Positions 60,912 through 64,000 of a stretch of DNA of 64,000 nt are shown piece by piece. Made by a program: the position numbers and the translations under genes. How positions within the stretch are numbered: position 1 is the stretch's first letter; every line of letters starts with the position of its first letter. The stretch comes from Streptomyces exfoliatus (GTDB lineage Bacteria > Actinomycetota > Actinomycetes > Streptomycetales > Streptomycetaceae): contig NZ_JNZP01000002.1 in NCBI RefSeq assembly GCF_000725545.1, positions 186,001 to 250,000 of the forward strand. Reading direction: 5' to 3'. The notes beneath the pieces were generated by a model. That model saw only the letters and a program-made list of their open reading frames with translations. It had not been told where the DNA came from and ran no database searches.

Positions 60912-61583
60912 ATGACACCGCCACCCCCGGTCGGGCCGGGAAACGTCTCTCCCCGCGTCCACCATCCGCTGTTCGCCCGCTTCTACGCCCGGTTCAGCGT
61001 GTCCGCCGACACCAGGGGCGGGCTCGGGGACCTGCGCCGGGAGCTGCTCGCCGGGCTCTCGGGCCGGGTCCTGGAGATCGGGGCGGGGAACGGGCTGAAC
61101 TTCGCGCACTACCCGGCCGGGGTCACCGAGGTGGTGGCCGTCGAACCGGAGCCCCGGCTGCGCCGGCTGGCCCAGGAGAACGCCCGGCGGGCCGGCGTCC
61201 CCGTGGCCGTACTGCCGGACACGGCCGAGGCGCTGCCGCTCGAGGACGCCTCCTTCGACGCGGCGGTGGCCTCGCTCGTGCTGTGCACGGTACGGAGCGT
61301 GCCACAGGTCCTCGCGGAGCTGCACCGGGTGCTGCGCCCGGGCGGCGAACTCCGCTTCTTCGAGCACGGTGCGGCCGGGACGCCCGGTCTGGCCCGGGTG
61401 CAGCGGGGGCTCGACCGGACGGTCTGGCCGCTGCTCTTCGGCGGCTGCCACACCGCGCGCGCCCCGCTCGCGGCGATCGAGGCGGCCGGATTCACCCTCG
61501 GCCCGTACCGCTCCTTCGACGTCCCGGAGAAGGGCCCGCGCCTGCCGTCGTCGCCCTGTGTGCTGGGCGTGGCCCGGCGGTAG
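60912..61583 (+). CDS. Class I SAM-dependent methyltransferase
   Basis: 223 residues from ATG 60912 (GAGGTGG upstream; a GTG at 60903 extends it by three residues). SAM site VLEIGAGNGLNFAHYPAGVT near 55, acidic VVAVEPEP near 77, LPLEDASFDAAVASLVLCTV near 108. Resembles METTL7/UbiE-like small-molecule methyltransferases. It follows a VOC gene by 10 bp. A BioC role is conceivable next to bio genes, but the sequence does not specifically support it. Confidence 0.83.
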   Translation: MTPPPPVGPGNVSPRVHHPLFARFYARFSVSADTRGGLGDLRRELLAGLSGRVLEIGAGNGLNFAHYPAGVTEVVAVEPEPRLRRLAQENARRAGVPVAVLPDTAEALPLEDASFDAAVASLVLCTVRSVPQVLAELHRVLRPGGELRFFEHGAAGTPGLARVQRGLDRTVWPLLFGGCHTARAPLAAIEAAGFTLGPYRSFDVPEKGPRLPSSPCVLGVARR

Positions 61584-61588
61584 GGGAT

Positions 61589-61608
61589 GTCCTGCCGATC
61601 GGCAGGAC
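61589..61608. terminator. Perfect 20-bp palindrome after the methyltransferase gene
   Basis: GTCCTGCCGA (61589-61598) is followed directly by its complement (61599-61608) with no spacer, 5 bp past the stop, then CCCCTTCG. It could fold as a terminator stem or bind a dimeric regulator. Confidence 0.5.
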
Positions 61609-61682
61609 CCCTTCGCGTACGGCGGCGTCCGTCAGCCGGAACTGCCTGGCGACGGTCCGGCGCCCCATGGTGGGATCCGGCC

Positions 61683-62108
61683 ATGAGCGATCTTCAGATA
61701 CGTACCGCCGCCCCCGACGAGGCCGAGGCCGTGCTGGCCTTCTGGAAGGAGTCCGCGAAGGGGACGTCCGTCTCCGACGACGTGCGGGGGGTGACCCGGC
61801 TCGTCGAGCGTGACCCGGAAGCGCTCATCCTCGCCGTGGCTGACGACCGGATCGTGGGGTCCGTGATCGCGGGCTGGGACGGTTGGCGCGCCTCCCTCTA
61901 CCGGCTCGCCGTGCTGCCCTCGCACCGTCGGCGGGGCATCTCCACCGCCCTCCTGCGAGCGGCCGAGGAACGTTTCGCCGCGCTCGGCGGACGGCGGGTG
62001 GACGCCATGGTCCTGGAGGAGAACGAAACCGGGCACCACCTGTGGACGGCGGCCGGCTACCGGCGTCAGGACCACTGGCGGCGCTGGGTGAAGCCGCTCG
62101 GGGAGTGA
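61683..62108 (+). CDS. GNAT family N-acetyltransferase
   Basis: 141 residues from ATG 61683. Acetyl-CoA site YRLAVLPSHRRRGISTALLR near 79-98 (the R/Q-x-x-G-x-G/A loop as RRRGIS), IRTAAPDEAEAVLAFWKE at the start, and ENETGHHLWTAAGYRRQDHW at the end, as in YpeA/RimI-type enzymes. Substrate unknown. Confidence 0.87.
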   Translation: MSDLQIRTAAPDEAEAVLAFWKESAKGTSVSDDVRGVTRLVERDPEALILAVADDRIVGSVIAGWDGWRASLYRLAVLPSHRRRGISTALLRAAEERFAALGGRRVDAMVLEENETGHHLWTAAGYRRQDHWRRWVKPLGE

Positions 62109-62110
62109 GC

Positions 62111-62124
62111 CCCGGCGAGCCGGG
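62111..62124 (+). terminator. Short hairpin after the GNAT gene
   Basis: CCCGG, loop CGAG, CCGGG directly after the stop codon. Weak terminator candidate. Confidence 0.4.
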
Positions 62125-62164
62125 CGGCAAGGTGATCACCAGGCCCCTTTGCCCGTCCTTTACC

Positions 62165-62179
62165 ATGGTTGCGCACCAT
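62165..62179. promoter_or_regulatory. Inverted repeat upstream of the CNNM/CorC operon
   Basis: ATGGT-TGCGC-ACCAT, a perfect 5-5-5 inverted repeat just before ATG 62181 of the upstream reading frame. Possible operator; no regulator can be named. Confidence 0.35.
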
Positions 62180-62180
62180 C

Positions 62181-62330
62181 ATGTCCTACGTCACGACGAT
62201 CGAAAGGTGTGAGCGTCCGCCCATGGGCGAGCCTCCCAGTAGCACTGGTTCCGACAGCACCCGCTCCGCAGACCGACATCGAGCGGTCCTCCATCCCCTG
62301 ACTGATCATGGGACGGAGGTGAACCGATGA
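62181..62330 (+). CDS. Short upstream reading frame coupled to the CNNM/CorC gene
   Basis: 49 codons from ATG 62181 (or 35 from the in-frame ATG 62223); the TGA overlaps the start of the next gene as ATGA (62327-62330). The peptide is hydrophilic, with two Pro-Pro pairs (ERPPMGEPPSS) and a His/Arg/Asp-rich end, and no membrane segment. GAAAGGTG lies 12-15 nt before ATG 62223. The exact stop-start overlap and the absence of any other start suggest a translated leader controlling the downstream magnesium/cobalt-type gene, but expression is unproven. Confidence 0.45.
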   Translation: MSYVTTIERCERPPMGEPPSSTGSDSTRSADRHRAVLHPLTDHGTEVNR

Positions 62331-63697
62331 CCGAAGTGCTTCTGCTCCTCCTTGCGCTCCTCCTCTCCGTCGCCTGCGGCGCCTTCGTCGCGGCCGAGTT
62401 CTCGCTGACCACCGTCGAGCGCGGCGAGCTCGAAGCCGCCGTGGAGCGCGGCGAGCGCGGCGCGGCGGGGGCGCTCAAGGCCGTCAGGTCGCTGACCTTC
62501 CAGCTCTCCGGCGCCCAGCTGGGCATCACCGTCACCAACCTGGTGGTCGGCATGCTCGCCGAGCCGTCGATCGCCAAGCTGATCCGGGGCCCGGCCGAGG
62601 CCATCGGCCTCTCCCCCGCGGTCGCCTCCTCGGTGGCGCTCGTCCTGGGCACCGCCCTGTCGACCGTGGTCCTGATGGTGGTCGGCGAGCTGGTCCCCAA
62701 GAACTGGGCGATCTCCTCGCCGCTCGCCGTCGCGAAGGTCGTCGCCACCCCGCAGCGGATCTTCACGGCCGCTTTCAAGCCGCTGATCAGCCACCTCAAC
62801 AACACGGCGAACCGGATCCTGCGCCGCATCGGCATGGAGCCGACCGAAGAGCTGGCGTCCGCGCGTTCCCCCCAGGAGCTCGTGGCGCTCGCCCGGCACT
62901 CCGCGAAGGAGGGCGCGCTGCCCGCGGACACGGCGGAGCTGTTCGTCCGTACCCTCAACCTGGCCGAGCTGACCGCCGAGAACGTGATGACGCCCCGCGT
63001 GCAGGTGACCGCCCTCGACGTGCAGGCCACCGCCGAGGACGTCGCCAACGCGACCCGCGCGACCGGCCTGTCCCGCTTCCCCGTCTACCGGGGCAGCCTC
63101 GACGCGGTCGTCGGCATCGCGCACATCAAGGACGTGCTCGCCATACCGGCCGCCGAGCGACCGTACCGCCGGATCGGCGAGCTGCTGCGCGAGCCCCTGC
63201 TCGTCCCCGAGACGCTGACCGTGGACCGCCTCCTGGACCGCCTGTCCGGGAAGCAGACGATGGCCGTCGTCATCGACGAGTACGGCGGCACCGCAGGTGT
63301 CGCCACCCTGGAGGACATCGTGGAGGAGGTCGTCGGCGAGGTACGCGACGAGCACGACCCGCACGAGACGCCGGACCTGGCGCGGGCGGGCGAGGACGCG
63401 GACGGGCGTGAGCTCTGGTCCGCGGACGGCGCGGCCCGTACCGACCAGGTCGAGGTGATCGGCCTCCGGGTGCCTGACGGCCCGTACGAGACGCTCGCGG
63501 GCGTCGTCGCCCATGAGCTGGGCCGCATCCCGGGCGTCGGCGACCGGGTGGAGCTCGGCGACTGGCGGCTCGACGTCGTGGACGCCTCGGGCCGGCGCGC
63601 CGCGCGCGTGCTGCTGCACGCCCCCGCGACGCACCAGACCGATGACGGGACCGGCGGGACCGCCGGGACCGACGAGACCGGGCAGGCGGGCCGATGA
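62327..63697 (+). CDS. CNNM/CorC (hemolysin C-type) family membrane protein
   Basis: 456 residues from ATG 62327 (GGAGGTGAACC upstream). DUF21/CNNM membrane domain with about four segments (1-140, FVAAEFSLTTVERGELEAAV at the start, VGELVPKNWAI near 119), a CBS pair (NVMTPRVQVTALDVQATAED; RFPVYRG; IDEYGGTAGVATLEDIVEEV), and a C-terminal CorC_HlyC domain (GVVAHELGRIPGVGDRVELG). Relatives export or sense Mg2+/Co2+. It is translationally coupled upstream to a short reading frame and downstream to a second family member (ATGA). Confidence 0.92.
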   Translation: MTEVLLLLLALLLSVACGAFVAAEFSLTTVERGELEAAVERGERGAAGALKAVRSLTFQLSGAQLGITVTNLVVGMLAEPSIAKLIRGPAEAIGLSPAVASSVALVLGTALSTVVLMVVGELVPKNWAISSPLAVAKVVATPQRIFTAAFKPLISHLNNTANRILRRIGMEPTEELASARSPQELVALARHSAKEGALPADTAELFVRTLNLAELTAENVMTPRVQVTALDVQATAEDVANATRATGLSRFPVYRGSLDAVVGIAHIKDVLAIPAAERPYRRIGELLREPLLVPETLTVDRLLDRLSGKQTMAVVIDEYGGTAGVATLEDIVEEVVGEVRDEHDPHETPDLARAGEDADGRELWSADGAARTDQVEVIGLRVPDGPYETLAGVVAHELGRIPGVGDRVELGDWRLDVVDASGRRAARVLLHAPATHQTDDGTGGTAGTDETGQAGR

Positions 63698-64000
63698 CCG
63701 CGATCCAGCTGTTGATCGGCTTTCTCACCCTGATCGTCAACGCCTTCTTCGTCGGCGCCGAGTTCGCCCTGATCTCGGTCCGCCGCAGCCAGATCGAGCC
63801 GCTGGCCGAGTCCGGCGACCGGCGGGCCCGCAGCGTCATATGGGGCCTGGAGCACGTGTCCGCGCTGCTCGCCGCGGCGCAGCTCGGCATCACGCTCTGC
63901 ACCCTGGTCCTCGGCATCGTCGCCGAGCCGGCCATCGCGCACCTGCTCGAGCCGGTCTTCGACGCGATCGGCGTGCCGCACGGTCTGGTCCACCCGATCT
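63694..64000 (+). CDS. CNNM/CorC family membrane protein, second copy (partial, 3' end off window)
   Basis: The first 102 codons from ATG 63694, overlapping the previous stop (ATGA). MTAIQLLIGFLTLIVNAFFV then GAEFALISVRRSQIEPLAES is the DUF21 start, and LLAAAQLGITLCTLVLGIVA the next helix. Paralog of the preceding gene; tandem CNNM pairs like this are common in Streptomyces and probably form hetero-oligomers. The CBS and CorC domains would lie beyond the window. Confidence 0.9.
   Translation, partial: MTAIQLLIGFLTLIVNAFFVGAEFALISVRRSQIEPLAESGDRRARSVIWGLEHVSALLAAAQLGITLCTLVLGIVAEPAIAHLLEPVFDAIGVPHGLVHPI

Overview
This 64 kb window is high-GC actinobacterial chromosome, almost certainly Streptomyces. 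Third codon positions are strongly GC-biased, GTG starts are frequent, several promoters give leaderless mRNAs with TAGGGT-like -10 boxes, and the gene families (MurT/GatD, SlpD/E-type peptidase, actinobacterial mixed-signature phosphofructokinase, ureABCFGD without ureE, ClpP3/P4-like protein, ydaO leader on an NlpC/P60 gene) are typical of the genus. I see no rRNA, tRNA, CRISPR array or intact insertion sequence. It reads as core or near-core chromosome with a few accessory patches.

Layout. 0-6 kb: end of an STAS anti-sigma antagonist gene, aminopeptidase P, a divergent HTH regulator, a prolyl oligopeptidase and an SMI1/KNR4-type gene. 6-10.2 kb: alkanesulfonate operon ssuC-ssuB-ssuA-ssuD, preceded by a leaderless 27-codon cysteine-containing leader peptide. 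10-18 kb: FAD monooxygenase, MltG-like protein, a 19-residue hydrophobic peptide, a multidrug-type ABC exporter divergent from a MarR regulator, and an Fe-S/FAD D-lactate dehydrogenase-type enzyme. 18-25 kb: secreted GH109-like oxidoreductase convergent with a secreted PNGase A-like protein, then a heterodimeric ABC exporter with strongly asymmetric ATP sites. 25-33.7 kb: NAD(P)-binding reductase and divergent TetR around a 35-bp palindrome, YdjM-like membrane protein, DExH helicase, TesB thioesterase, DRB0094-type RNA ligase, DUF6011 protein, glutathione peroxidase and HemK-like methyltransferase. 33.7-38 kb: cytochrome P450, VOC protein, acyl-CoA dehydrogenase with divergent TetR, and a 190-bp hairpin element. 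38-46 kb: peptide deformylase, murT-gatD, pfkA, ctaG, a small membrane protein, DUF3048 lipoprotein, PlsC acyltransferase and an epimerase-type gene.

46-52.6 kb: secreted SlpD/E-type peptidase and the urease operon ureA-B-C-F-G-D on the minus strand. 52.8-54.1 kb: an orphan Phd/YefM-type antitoxin gene divergent from a ClpP-like gene whose catalytic His is replaced by Arg, followed by an unknown 101-residue gene; TGTACA-type repeats lie between the divergent genes. 54.1-55.2 kb: c-di-AMP (ydaO-type) riboswitch controlling a secreted NlpC/P60 hydrolase. 55-60.5 kb: HATPase anti-sigma-like kinase and the biotin genes bioF / bioB-bioA-bioD. 60.5-64 kb: VOC protein, methyltransferase, GNAT acetyltransferase, and a pair of CNNM/CorC-type membrane proteins preceded by a coupled short upstream reading frame.

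The most unusual items are the antitoxin/pseudo-ClpP/unknown cassette, the leaderless cysteine leader of the ssu operon, the 190-bp terminal-inverted-repeat hairpin element, the asymmetric ABC pair, and the PNGase A/GH109 pair. All calls were made by reading the sequence; no database search was run.
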